Of a stretch of DNA of 57,303 nucleotides, positions 27,984 to 38,231 are shown in pieces. The position numbers and the translations under genes were made by a program. The DNA lies in NCBI GenBank assembly GCA_944393135.1, contig CALXZC010000003.1:1-57303 (forward strand), written 5' to 3'. The notes under the pieces were generated by a model that saw only the letters and a program-made list of their open reading frames with translations, was not told the origin of the DNA and did no database searches. Source of the DNA: an uncultured Clostridia bacterium (GTDB lineage: Bacteria; Bacillota; Clostridia; TANB77; CAG-508). Position 1 is the stretch's first letter, and every line of letters begins with the position of its first letter.

Positions 27984-28820
27984 ATGTCAATAGTAACATT
28001 TTGGAACAATAAAAAAGAACAAACAGGAAAAACATTGTCAATAGCAGCGATTAGTACACATATGGCAATAGAACACAATAATAAAATTCTAGTTATTTCT
28101 ACAGGACATAGAGATAGTACACTAGACCGTTGCTTTTGGGAAGAAAGAAAATTAAAGAAAAATCTAGGGCTATTTGGACCAAATACAAATACAGCAATGG
28201 AAGATGGAGTAGTCGGTTTAGAAACTTTAATGAAAAGTAATAGAGTATCACCAGAGCAAATAACAAACTATACAAAAATTATATTTAAGGATAGATTAGA
28301 AATATTACCAAGTTTTAAAGGAGAAAAGCTAGAATATGATGAACTAAAAACAAATTATCCTGATATAATAACTTTAGCAAATAGATATTATGATTTAGTT
28401 TTAGTAGATTTAGATGATGAAATTGGTGATGACTTATCAGAACCAATATTACAAAGTTCAAACTTAATTATAGCCAGTTTAAACCAAAGATTAACAAGCA
28501 TAAATAACTTCATGAAAATTAGAGAAGAAAACGAACTATTAAAATCAATAAAAACATTATTGTTAATAGGAAGATATGATAAATTCTCAAAATATACAAT
28601 AAAAAACATAACAAGATATATGGGAGAAAAAAATAAAGTTTCAACAATACCATATAATACACTATTTTTTGAAGCATGTGAAGAAGCAAAACTACCAGAC
28701 TTATTATTAAGACTTAGAAAAGTCGGAGAAGATGATAGAAATAGTTTCTTTTTATCAGAAGTAAAAAGAGCATCTGAAAATATTTTGTATAGATTACAAG
28801 ATTTAGCTATGAAGATGTAA
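27984..28820 (+). CDS. TadZ/CpaE-like ParA-family ATPase
   Basis: The start VTFWNNKKEQTGKTLSIAAI holds a deviant Walker A of the ParA/MinD kind (K-x5-GKT), followed by YDLVLVDLDDE as Walker B. At 278 aa it fits the positioning ATPases of Tad and related pilus systems. It follows its degenerate partner by 3 nt and precedes tadA by 16 nt. Polar localisation is inferred from the family, not shown here. Confidence 0.75.
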   Translation: MSIVTFWNNKKEQTGKTLSIAAISTHMAIEHNNKILVISTGHRDSTLDRCFWEERKLKKNLGLFGPNTNTAMEDGVVGLETLMKSNRVSPEQITNYTKIIFKDRLEILPSFKGEKLEYDELKTNYPDIITLANRYYDLVLVDLDDEIGDDLSEPILQSSNLIIASLNQRLTSINNFMKIREENELLKSIKTLLLIGRYDKFSKYTIKNITRYMGEKNKVSTIPYNTLFFEACEEAKLPDLLLRLRKVGEDDRNSFFLSEVKRASENILYRLQDLAMKM

Positions 28821-28836
28821 GGAGGGTGGGCAAACC

Positions 28837-30811
28837 ATGACAATTACAAATATTATTCTAATAATAGTTGTAATGCTTATTGCAGGATATGCAGTTTACT
28901 ATGTAATAAAAAAGAAAAAGACCGCAGAAGTAGAAGCAACTTTAAATGTAGACGATAAGACTTACACAATAGAAATGATGACAGAGTTTGTAAAGAAAAG
29001 ATTAGATGAAATCACAAAAATAAATTTATATGATATAGGACTTTCAGAAGAAGAATTAAAAAGAAGAAAAAATAAAAAATATGAATTAAAGAAAGCCCTA
29101 AAAGGTTGTACATATGGAGACGTAAATGATAAAAGATATGTAAAAGAACTAATCTATGATTTACTAGAAAAAGAATATGGAGTGACAGAAACAAATATAT
29201 CAAAAGCGATACCTTTTGATATTCCATCTTTACTTACACCACAAGATAAGTTTGATATTTTAATCTATGCATATAAAAAAGAATTCGGATATGAAGCATT
29301 AACAGAATTAATAAAAAAATACAACTTAGCAGAATTAAAATATATAGAAGGAGAAACAAAACCTTCATATGTAATAACATCAGATGAAATAGAAGATATA
29401 TTTGAAAAAGAAAATTTAGTATTATCATTTGCAGATAAATTACAAGTTGTTGTACAAAGAATTTATCAGCATTATAAAGGATATAGTAGTATTGATGAAG
29501 TAAGAGATATGAATATAGATGGTATTTCTGGTGGTGTATCAGGACTTCCAGAAAGTTTCTTAAGCCAAGTAGCACAAACAGATGGTGGAGATTACTTAAA
29601 TCAAGTTGCAGAACATAAAGTGCCAAGAGCTTGTGATAGTATTTGGATATTCTTCCAAGGTAAATCAATACGTTTAGCATTTTTATCATTTGGAACAGAA
29701 GCAGAATTAAAAAGAGTTTGTCAAAATATTTATAAATACAACAATCCAGGACAATTATCAGACACAAATGGTTATAAAATTAATGAAATGAAGGATGGTT
29801 CTCGTGTAGTTGTTGTAAGACCAAGCTTTTCAGAAACATGGGCATTTTTCGTAAGAAAGTTTGACGTAAAACGTTCAACACTAGAGCAATGGTTCAAAGG
29901 AGAGCCAGGAAGTGGAGACTCCATAGAACTATTAAAATATTTAGTAAAAGGAGCAAGAATTATATCAATTACTGGTGAGCAGGGTTGTGGTAAAACAACA
30001 ATGCTTATGGGAATGATAGAAAATATCTATGAAACAATGAACATCCGTGTTCAGGAAACAGCATTCGAGCTTCACTTAAGAAAAATTTATCCAACAAGAA
30101 ATATTCTTACATTTCGTGAAACAGATACAATATCAGGACAGGAAGGATTGGATGTTCAAAAGAAAACAGATGGTTCTGTAAACATAATCCGGAGAGGTTG
30201 CAACAGACCCCGTAGCAGCATGGATGATACAAGCAGCACAGGTAGCATCAAAATTCACATTATTTACACACCATGCAAAAACATTTCCAAACTTAGTAAC
30301 AGCACTTAGAAACTCAATGCTAAGAATAGGGCAATTCAATAACGAGAAAACAGCAGAAGAGCAGGTTGTACAAGTATTAAACTTTGATATACACTTAACA
30401 AAGGACTTCAGAGGAAAGAGATATGTAGAAAGAATAACAGAATGTATACCAGTAGAAGAAAAAAATGAATATACATTTGACCATAGAAATGAAAAAACAT
30501 TAGAAGGGAAATTTGATAAATTCTTTGATAATGCAACACATTATTTTGAAAATGTTACAGATAGAAAATTATACACATATAGGAATATTTTAGAATATGT
30601 AGATGGCGAATATAAAATAACAAATCCAATAACAGAAAACAACCTAAAAGAAATGAGACTTAATATGGATGCATCAGATATTGAATCATTTGATAAATTC
30701 GTTGAAAAACATTGGGGAAAGCATACATATAATGATGGATTAGTTCAAGTATCAGCTGGAGCAGTAGACGATACTAAAAAAAGAGGAAGAAGAAAGAAAA
30801 CAGAAGTATAA
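28837..30811 (+). CDS. tadA: Tad/CpaF-type secretion ATPase, +1 shift at CGG 30190
   Basis: This is the motor ATPase of the Tad pilus. An N-terminal membrane segment (about residues 3-23) is unusual for TadA. Walker A is ITGEQGCGKTTM (about 378-389). The first frame runs to codon 451 and then hits in-frame CGG at 30190 (ATC CGG AGA); past it the frame soon becomes meaningless and stops. Skipping c30190 gives NIIGEVATD, the Walker B region, then THHAKTF (histidine box) and the rest of the protein to 30811. The joined product is 657 aa. Without the shift the enzyme lacks Walker B and cannot be active. Confidence 0.88.
30190..30193 (+). other. +1 frameshift site CGGA in tadA
   Basis: In-frame CGG after ATC. 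Reading CGGA as one Gly restores NIIGEV, the conserved Walker B region. Confidence 0.88.
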
Positions 30812-30857
30812 ACATTTAAGTACTAAACTACGAAAAAGAGGAGGTGCTAAGTAAAAA

Positions 30858-32937
30858 GTGGACAACCAGACAATTTTTTATATAATGGGTGGAGCAGCAG
30901 GAGCGTTTGTTCTAATTGTAATTATATATTATATATTATCTAAGAAAATGCAGACATCTGAATATAAAAGAATACAAAAATTACAACAAGGAACAAAGGA
31001 AAAATCATTCTCAACAGAAATATTATTCCAAAAATTGTACCTTACATATATAAAAATACCTTTTATCAAAAGATATGCATTAAAGATAAGAAGAAGATTA
31101 GAGATTATAAATATAGACGATGAATACAACACCAGAAAAGGAACTGCTAAAATCTTAACTAAAGCATTGGCTGTAATAGCACCTGTACTTCTTATAACAA
31201 TAATTATTACTGCTAGTAACTATTTGCTTATGTTTATATTATTAATATTTGAAGTATTTATGATAGATACATTAATAGATGGTTCAGTAGATAAGATAGA
31301 CAATAAAATACTAAGAGAACAAATAGACTTTTTTGCAGAAATAAGACATGCATATCATGAATATAACATGGTTGAAGAAGCAATTTACCAAGTATCTCAA
31401 GATGATGAAAAAAATGTTTCAAGGCAAGGAGAAAAAATATATGAAATATTAATTTCAAATGACCCTGAAATAGAACTTGAAAAATACTATGATATAGCAC
31501 CAAATAGTTTCTTAAAAGAATTTGCGGGTATATCATATTTAACAAAAGAGTTTGGTGATAGAAAAATAGATGGTGCATCTTTATACTTACAAAACGTAAA
31601 TAATATTACACAGGAAATGCAACTAGAAATATTAAAAAGAGATAAATTAAACTATGTATTCCAGAGTTTATCAGTAATATCAATAGCACCAGTATTATTG
31701 CTAGAGCCATTAAAAAGTTGGGCTATTTCAAACTTTAGTTTTACAGCTAGTTGGTATCAAGGAAAGCCAGGAATGATAGTACAAATATTAATATTAATAC
31801 TTACTTTTATATCATATATATTGGTTAGAAAATTAAAAGATAATGGTTCAACATCAATAAACACAAAAAACACAGAAAATCCATGGCAAGAAAAATTATA
31901 CAAGAAAAAACCAATAAAGAAAATAGTAGATTTATTTATACCTAAAGAAAGAACAAAAGAATATAGAAAAGTAAAACAATTATTAAAAGATTCAGCTTCA
32001 TCATTAAAGATGAGGTGGCTATATATAAATAGAATTTCACTGGCAATAGTTACTTTTGTAGCATCAATATTTATTTTTGCACAATTACATGTTGTGGCTA
32101 TAAACTATATTTATACAGAGCCAACAACAGATTATGACATAATACGGTGGACTATCGGAAAAAGATGAAGAAAAAGCAATGGAAGTAACCGAGCAAGATA
32201 ATATAATTTTAGATCAATTTAAAGGAAACACTAAGGCTACTCAAGAACAAATAAGAAAAGCAGTAGAAAAATTAGATTATTATGAAGAAGCTAATGATGA
32301 AGAAATAGATACAGCAGCAGAAAGAATTTATGGAAAATTACAGGTAGTAAATAGTGAATACTTACAATGGTTTGAATTATTGTTAGCATGTGTATTTGCA
32401 GTAATTGGATATATGGCACCAATATGGCTTTTATATTTCCAAGTTAAGATGAGACAGTTAGAGATGGAAGATGAAGTAATGCAATATCAGACAATTATCA
32501 TGATGCTTATGAGAATTGAAAGAGTTAATGTTGAAATGATACTAGAATGGCTAGAAAGATATTCAGACATATTTAAACCACAAATAACGAAATGTCTTAA
32601 CAACTATGAAGCAGGTGCATGGGAAGCATTAGAGGCAATGAAAGAAGATGTTTCTTATTTACCATTAATTAGAATTGTAGAAAGTTTACAGGCAGCAGTA
32701 GAAAAAATACCTATTAAAGATGCGTTTGATGAATTAGATTCAGAAAGAGATTATTATCAAGAAAAGAGAAAAGAATCAAACGAAAGACTTATAAAAAGAC
32801 AAGGAATGATAGGAAAATTTATAGGGTTTGCACCTATGGTAACATTGTTTGTTGGATACTTAATTGTTCCATTAGTATTTATAGGATTAACAAGTATGAC
32901 ATCTTCATTTGAAACAATGACCTCAGGTGGTATGTAA
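30858..32937 (+). CDS. Double TadB/TadC-like pilus platform protein, +1 shift at CGG 32145
   Basis: Starts at GTG 30858 after GAGGAGGTG. Each half contains a type II secretion F-like helical domain bounded by membrane segments: the first in about residues 150-290, the second beyond residue 470. The first frame reaches codon 429 and meets CGG at 32145 (ATA CGG TGG); skipping the C reads DIIGGLSEKDEEKAMEVTE and runs on to 32937. The joined product is 692 aa. Normal Tad systems have separate TadB and TadC of about 300 aa, so this looks like a fusion. No ribosome binding site precedes the second half, so it depends on the shift. Confidence 0.8.
32145..32148 (+). other. +1 frameshift site CGGT in the TadB/TadC-like gene
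   Basis: In-frame CGG after ATA; reading CGGT as Gly gives DIIGGLSEKDEE and joins the two halves. Confidence 0.82.
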
Positions 32938-32958
32938 AAAAATTAAGGAGGAAAATAA

Positions 32959-33759
32959 GTGGAAAACGCATCAAAAGCACTTATTATGGCAGGAAGTGTA
33001 CTAATTGCATTAGTAATAATTGGAGCTTTAGTTTTAACATTTGGTAATTTAACAAGCTATCAAAAAACAGATACAGAAAGTACACGTTCTTCTCAAATTG
33101 TAGAATATAATAGTCAATTCGAGACTTATAATAGAGATGATGTTAGAGGTAGCGATTTATATTCTTTATTAAATAAAGTTATAGATTACAATAGAAGGCA
33201 GACAACAGTGGGAACAGGAGCTACTGATACAGGGCAAGATATAAGATATATGCCAATGGAAATAACAGTTGACTTTGATGGAAAAAAGGGAGAACTTGCA
33301 GAAGATGAAAAGAAAAATTTATTAATAAAAGATAATAAATATACAATAAATGAAATTACAAATACTTTTGAAAATGATATAAAGAATACAATCGATACTT
33401 TAGAAAGAGTATATGGACAAGATTCTTTAACAAACTTAACAACAAATTTGACAAAGATTTTTCCAGAAAAAGAAATACTAAAAAAATATGAACAAGATAA
33501 GGAAACATATAGAAATCAGATAACTGTATTAGTAAAAACATTTAATGAAGCTTCTAGGAAAATAAAGATAGAAAATCCTACTGATTTAGACAAAGTAGCA
33601 AGTCAAGAAACAAAAAAGACAATTAGAGAAGATGTTTATACATATTATGAATATGTACAATTCAAAAGAGCACATTTTGATTGTACTAATATAGAATATG
33701 ATAATAATACAGGAAGAATAACTAAGATGGATTTTAAATTCAATGGAAACATTAATTAA
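32959..33759 (+). CDS. Leaderless pilin-like protein 1 (MENASKAL family)
   Basis: Starts at GTG 32959 after AAGGAGG. The N-terminus MENASKALIMAG leads straight into a single hydrophobic helix (LIALVIIGALVLTFG), like a mature type IV pilin but without a leader peptide. Just after it is EYNSQFETY, a motif shared with the two MENASKAL paralogs that follow. At 266 aa it is the largest of this set, with a charged middle region. It probably forms part of the pilus or a pseudopilus; function inferred from neighbours. Confidence 0.7.
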   Translation: MENASKALIMAGSVLIALVIIGALVLTFGNLTSYQKTDTESTRSSQIVEYNSQFETYNRDDVRGSDLYSLLNKVIDYNRRQTTVGTGATDTGQDIRYMPMEITVDFDGKKGELAEDEKKNLLIKDNKYTINEITNTFENDIKNTIDTLERVYGQDSLTNLTTNLTKIFPEKEILKKYEQDKETYRNQITVLVKTFNEASRKIKIENPTDLDKVASQETKKTIREDVYTYYEYVQFKRAHFDCTNIEYDNNTGRITKMDFKFNGNIN

Positions 33760-33771
33760 TAGGAGTAAGTT

Positions 33772-34284
33772 ATGGAAAATGCATCAAAAGCGTTGCTGAT
33801 GGCAGGTGGAGTTTTAATTGGAATTATGATATTATCATTAGCAGTATACTTAATCATGAACTTTGGGTCAGCATCTGCCGAGGCGCATAGAATAAATGAA
33901 CAAAATCAATTAAATGAATTTAATGTACAATTTACAGCATATGAAGGAAGAAATGATGTTACAATACATGATATAGTTACAGTTGCAAATTTAGCAAGAA
34001 GCAATAATGACAAATATGGATTTACAGCAGCAGATAGGAACATAGATGGCAATTACTATATAGAAGTAAATGCAACTGGAATGGTAGCAGGAAGTAAGAA
34101 TAATTTAGAAAGTTTTAGTTCTGACCAATTAGAAGAATTAATAACAGAAGATTTAAATAGTTTAGTAATTTATGAAGATGAAGATGGCTCAGATAAACCA
34201 GGGCTTAAAACTTATACTTGCACAGTAACTATAAATCCTACAACACAAAGAGTAAGTGCAGTAAATTTTAAAAATAATAATTAA
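33772..34284 (+). CDS. Leaderless pilin-like protein 2 (MENASKAL family)
   Basis: 170 aa, ATG 33772 after AGGAG. The start MENASKALLMAGGVLIGIMI is almost identical to the previous gene. The post-helix motif is EFNVQFTAYEG, then a small globular domain ending in TCTVTINPTTQRVSAVNF. Tandem paralogy suggests that several subunits of one filament are made from a single transcript. No leader or prepilin peptidase site is visible. Confidence 0.7.
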   Translation: MENASKALLMAGGVLIGIMILSLAVYLIMNFGSASAEAHRINEQNQLNEFNVQFTAYEGRNDVTIHDIVTVANLARSNNDKYGFTAADRNIDGNYYIEVNATGMVAGSKNNLESFSSDQLEELITEDLNSLVIYEDEDGSDKPGLKTYTCTVTINPTTQRVSAVNFKNNN

Positions 34285-34300
34285 AAAATAGAGGACAAGT

Positions 34301-34729
34301 ATGAAAAAATTAGCTATAATATTTTTAATTGGTATAATCATAATTGTTGGAATTGCATATATGTATTTAAATTATAAAGCAAATTATAATGAAACACGAA
34401 GAGAAAACAATCAGTTTGAAAGTTATTATAATCAAGAATTAGAAGCAGCAGATGTGGTTACACTAATTAATAAAGCATATGACAATAATTTAACAAATGC
34501 AGTTGAAAAAGATAAAAATGGAATATTTAAAGAAAATGATACTAATTCAATAAAAATAGACTTAAAAATGTTAGACACTGACAAAACGTATAATATGGAA
34601 ACTTTATATTTTGGTGGAATGTCAAAGTTTGCAGAGATGTATATAGGAATAAAGTTCAAATGTACAAAAATAGAATATCATCCAAATAAAAAGGTGAAAT
34701 ATTTGCTAATAGAACAGATTACACAATAA
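34301..34729 (+). CDS. Membrane-anchored pilus-locus protein, 142 aa
   Basis: One N-terminal membrane helix (LAIIFLIGIIIIVGIAYMYL) is followed by a 115-residue outer domain. It shares the general plan of its neighbours, with FESYYNQELEAADVVTLINKAY after the helix, but lacks the MENASKAL start. It may be a divergent paralog of the pilin-like set. It lies 16 nt after pilin-like protein 2. Confidence 0.6.
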   Translation: MKKLAIIFLIGIIIIVGIAYMYLNYKANYNETRRENNQFESYYNQELEAADVVTLINKAYDNNLTNAVEKDKNGIFKENDTNSIKIDLKMLDTDKTYNMETLYFGGMSKFAEMYIGIKFKCTKIEYHPNKKVKYLLIEQITQ

Positions 34730-34753
34730 AATTTATTAATTTAGTTATTAAAG

Positions 34754-34783
34754 TTGCCAAATAAAAAATAATTGGCGTATAAT
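34754..34783 (+). promoter_or_regulatory. Internal promoter in the pilus locus
   Basis: TTGCCA (34754-34759), an 18-nt spacer and TATAAT (34778-34783). It would allow extra expression of the next pilin-like gene, consistent with a major subunit. Confidence 0.55.
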
Positions 34784-34808
34784 ATAAAATTAAAAGGAGG
34801 AATTTATT

Positions 34809-35243
34809 ATGGAGAATGCGTCAAAAGCATTAATTATCGCAGGTGCTATATTACTTGCAATCTTAATTATATCATTAGGAATAATGATTTATCAACAAGC
34901 AGCAGGTGTTGCAGATGGAGGAGCAATAGATGAAGTTGCAGTATCTTCATTCAACCAAAAATTTACACAATATGAAGGAACAAGAAAAAGAGGGGCTCAA
35001 GTAAATGCATTACTTGAACAAGTTAAACAGTCAAATATAACATATCAAAACGATCCTACAAGACAAATTACTGTTGCATCAGATTGGACAGATGGACCAA
35101 ATGGAGCAATTACTACAGGAGCTTATGCAAAAGCATCAACAGGTTCAACTTATACAGTAGAAACTACACCAGATGGAGATACAGGTTATATAACAAGTAT
35201 TACAATAACTACTACTGGCGCTGGCGGCGGTAGCGGTTCTTAA
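34809..35243 (+). CDS. Leaderless pilin-like protein 3, candidate major subunit
   Basis: 144 aa, starting MENASKALIIAGAILLAILI after a strong AGGAGG ribosome binding site and behind its own promoter. The helix is followed by SSFNQKFTQYEGTRKRG, the shared family motif. The C-terminus is Thr- and Gly-rich (TTTGAGGGSGS) and holds the most GC-rich codons of the locus. Small size plus separate promoter suggest that this is the major filament subunit; that is inference. Confidence 0.7.
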   Translation: MENASKALIIAGAILLAILIISLGIMIYQQAAGVADGGAIDEVAVSSFNQKFTQYEGTRKRGAQVNALLEQVKQSNITYQNDPTRQITVASDWTDGPNGAITTGAYAKASTGSTYTVETTPDGDTGYITSITITTTGAGGGSGS

Positions 35244-35287
35244 GCCTATTTAATTTAAAATTAATAAAATGAAAGGAGGAGATAGTT

Positions 35288-35947
35288 ATGGAGAATGCAG
35301 CAGATGCTTTGCAAATGGCAGCAGCAGTATTGATATTTGTTCTAGCACTTACCATAGCTATCAACTCTTTTGGACAAGCTAGAGAAGTAGCTCAGGTAGT
35401 ATTAGATTATAATGATAGAGAATATGAAAGTACTTATGTTGAAAATAATGGAAGTACAAAAAGAATAGTAGGATTAGAAAGCATTATACCTTCAATATTT
35501 AAAGCATATAGAGAAAATTATAGGATAGTATTTGAAAATATGCCATCTGACTTTTATCTATATGAAATGAAAAATGAAGATGGTGATTTTGAAAAAATAA
35601 CTGAAATAGATATGGAGACAGGAACTAGATTAGGAACAGATGAACAAAAGCTAAAATTTATTATGGCTTTATTATATGGAGAGAAAATAGAAGATTATTA
35701 TAATGAAAATTTTAATGATATATATCATGATATGGAATTGAAATCAGGTATACACTTGAAAAAAGAAGGAATTTATGATATAATGAAGACATGGAAGTTT
35801 GAAGAAAGTATAGGAGTTTATTACCAAGAACAAGCATCTGGAGAAAACAATATAACAACTCCAGGTGTTGGAACAAATACTGCAGACTCATCAGTTCCAG
35901 AAACAAACATGACTGAAAAAAGGGTAATAACTTATACAAAAATTTAA
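35288..35947 (+). CDS. Leaderless pilin-like protein 4
   Basis: 219 aa, ATG 35288 after AAGGAGGAG. The start MENAADALQMAAAVLIFVLA keeps the family pattern with substitutions. The outer domain is acidic and contains FKAYRENYRIVFENMPSDFYLYEM. The last 40 residues are Thr/Ser-rich and may be a linker. It probably acts as a minor, possibly tip or anchor, component. Confidence 0.65.
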   Translation: MENAADALQMAAAVLIFVLALTIAINSFGQAREVAQVVLDYNDREYESTYVENNGSTKRIVGLESIIPSIFKAYRENYRIVFENMPSDFYLYEMKNEDGDFEKITEIDMETGTRLGTDEQKLKFIMALLYGEKIEDYYNENFNDIYHDMELKSGIHLKKEGIYDIMKTWKFEESIGVYYQEQASGENNITTPGVGTNTADSSVPETNMTEKRVITYTKI

Positions 35948-35977
35948 AAAGGTATTTGTATACCGAAGGAGGATAAA

Positions 35978-36523
35978 ATGGGAGATACATTAATTACAGT
36001 AATAGCCATAGTATTAGCCGCAGTTCTAATGTTTATATTTCCGCTAATGACAATGTCAGACAGAACAGATGATGTTTCACAATTATCAGTAGAAACAGCA
36101 ACAACAGAGTTTGTTGATGATGTAAGAACAACAGGAAAACTTTCAATAGATAAATATAATACTTTTGTGCAAACATTATCAGCAACTGGTAATACATATG
36201 ATGTAGAAATGGAAATAGATGTTTTAGATGAAAACCCTGGAAAGAAAACAACTCAAACAGAATCTAAGAAAATAGGAGAAAATGTATATTATACAATGTA
36301 TACATCTCAAATATTAGACACTATAGATGTAACAGATGCTAATGGAAGAAATGTAGTACTAGCTTTAAAAGAGGGAGATATGTTCTCTGTAAGTGTAAGA
36401 AATACTAATTCTACATTATCACAACAACTTAAAAACTTTTTCTATAAAGTAACAGGAAATGATACATATACGATTGCAGCAGAACATGCTGGTATAGTTA
36501 CAGCAAATGGGGCTGGAAATTAA
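35978..36523 (+). CDS. Membrane-anchored pilus-locus protein, 181 aa
   Basis: The protein starts with one hydrophobic helix (TLITVIAIVLAAVLMFIFPLM) and continues as a mostly beta-rich outer domain (YDVEMEIDVLDENPG, FSVSVRNTNS). The ribosome binding site GAAGGAGG is strong. It lacks the MENASKAL start but shares the plan of a short N-terminal anchor. It could correspond to the TadE/TadF minor pilins of other systems. A perfect terminator follows, closing this part of the operon. Confidence 0.6.
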   Translation: MGDTLITVIAIVLAAVLMFIFPLMTMSDRTDDVSQLSVETATTEFVDDVRTTGKLSIDKYNTFVQTLSATGNTYDVEMEIDVLDENPGKKTTQTESKKIGENVYYTMYTSQILDTIDVTDANGRNVVLALKEGDMFSVSVRNTNSTLSQQLKNFFYKVTGNDTYTIAAEHAGIVTANGAGN

Positions 36524-36539
36524 GGAAAATAAAACTTAC

Positions 36540-36568
36540 TAGCTTGTAATATTTAATATTACAAGCTA
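36540..36568 (+). terminator. Terminator inside the pilus locus
   Basis: TAGCTTGTAATATT and AATATTACAAGCTA are perfect 14-bp arms around one T, followed by a T-rich run. Confidence 0.75.
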
Positions 36569-36594
36569 ATTTTATTACAAAAGGAAAGATATTT

Positions 36595-38175
36595 ATGAAA
36601 ATTCAAAATTTAGCGGTAATATTTATAATCATAATGTTACCAATTTCTATGGTACTAACTGTATATGTTCAAAACCAAGTGCAAACACTACAATTACAAA
36701 TATCATATGATTTTAAATTAACTAATGCAACATATGATGCATTAAAAGCATTTCAATTAAATACCGTAAATAGTGGAAGTTCAGACTTAGCAAACTCTAA
36801 AATAAGAGACATACAAGCATCAGTTAATACATTTTTTAATTCTATAGCAAAGAATTTTAATATGGTGGGATATAATAAAGACATATTACAAGAGTTTGTG
36901 CCAGCACTTGTTTATACAATGTATGATGGATATTATATTTATGCACCATTTTATAATAAAATATATGATAAAGATACATCAGAAGATGCAAAATATCAAA
37001 TAGGTGATAAAATTTATGACTTAAAACCATATGTTCATTATAGTTGTAGATATGTACATGATAATATAGATGTTGTAATAACATACACATTAGATAATTG
37101 TATAACAGTAGAAGGAACAATTAATGGAGATGCTGTATATAAAACAGGATATTTAATAGATAATATTTCTGGTTCAGGTAATAATATAAAATATAGAAAT
37201 GTTTCTATTATAAATGGAGAAACAATTACAGAAAATTTAAAAGCATATGTTGAATCAGATGATGGTAAATATCAAGCTTATGAAAATAGTAGTGTAATAT
37301 GTGATAAAGTAAATGGAGTTAAATATTATAAAGATGATACAGGTTGGTTTTCTATACTTACAAATACTGTACATAGAACAGCAGAAACATTTGATGAAGT
37401 AAACACATCAGGAATAGAATATTACCAAAATGCACAAAAATTTACTGACTGGGTAAGAACAAATTTAGGAGATTTAACTACCGGAGATGCAGTAGATGAA
37501 GAAGGAAATCCATTAGATGTATTTGGGGCAAATGTGCCAATCTTTGAAAAAGAAACAGGTAAATCAATAGAAGATGAAAATTCATTATTTAATCAGCATA
37601 GATTAGCAGTAATACGCTATTCAATCGAAAAAAATCTATCAATTTCTATTGCAAACTATAATAGCTTTTCAGGAGCAGGTACAAACTTCCAAATGCCAAA
37701 ATTAAAAGAAGATGAATGGGAAAAGATACTAAATAATGTATCAATAATCAGTTTTATGCAAGGATTAAGTATAGGTGGAAAAGTATATAATGGATATTCA
37801 ATAGTAACAAATACAAAAACAGAAGAAGTAGTAAATACAGATGCAATATATATTACAACAAGTGATGGATATTATCATAGAGTAACAGATAAAGATTTTG
37901 AAGGAAGTGCTAGCAACGTTACAGGAGCATATTTTAATATAGATTTTGAAAGAAAAGAAACAACAGACGGATCAAATGCATTATATTATTATCCACATCA
38001 AGAATATGGCTCTTATTCATCAATAGTAAATCAAACAGGAGCAAACTCGCCAGAAAATATTTATGAATATGTAGCAAGTTTAAATAGTAATATAGCGCAA
38101 ATATATTTTACAGCATTAGGAAGAGAACGATTTAGCATGTTTAGAACAAACCCAATTTCAACTGACTGGGATTAA
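36595..38175 (+). CDS. Large exported pilus-locus protein, 526 aa
   Basis: Unrecognised protein with an N-terminal membrane helix (LAVIFIIIMLPISMVLTVYV) and a long extracellular part rich in Tyr, Asn and Asp. A repeated aromatic pattern (VYTMYDGYYIYAPFYNKIYD) stands near residues 100-125. In position and plan it resembles TadG-like large minor pilins or tip proteins, but there is no sequence motif I can name. It starts after AAAGGAAAG, downstream of a terminator, so it may be expressed at a lower level. Confidence 0.6.
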   Translation: MKIQNLAVIFIIIMLPISMVLTVYVQNQVQTLQLQISYDFKLTNATYDALKAFQLNTVNSGSSDLANSKIRDIQASVNTFFNSIAKNFNMVGYNKDILQEFVPALVYTMYDGYYIYAPFYNKIYDKDTSEDAKYQIGDKIYDLKPYVHYSCRYVHDNIDVVITYTLDNCITVEGTINGDAVYKTGYLIDNISGSGNNIKYRNVSIINGETITENLKAYVESDDGKYQAYENSSVICDKVNGVKYYKDDTGWFSILTNTVHRTAETFDEVNTSGIEYYQNAQKFTDWVRTNLGDLTTGDAVDEEGNPLDVFGANVPIFEKETGKSIEDENSLFNQHRLAVIRYSIEKNLSISIANYNSFSGAGTNFQMPKLKEDEWEKILNNVSIISFMQGLSIGGKVYNGYSIVTNTKTEEVVNTDAIYITTSDGYYHRVTDKDFEGSASNVTGAYFNIDFERKETTDGSNALYYYPHQEYGSYSSIVNQTGANSPENIYEYVASLNSNIAQIYFTALGRERFSMFRTNPISTDWD

Positions 38176-38231
38176 GTATATAATATAGAAAAATGTAAAT
38201 ACTAATAATAGTAATTTTAAGGAGAATTTTT

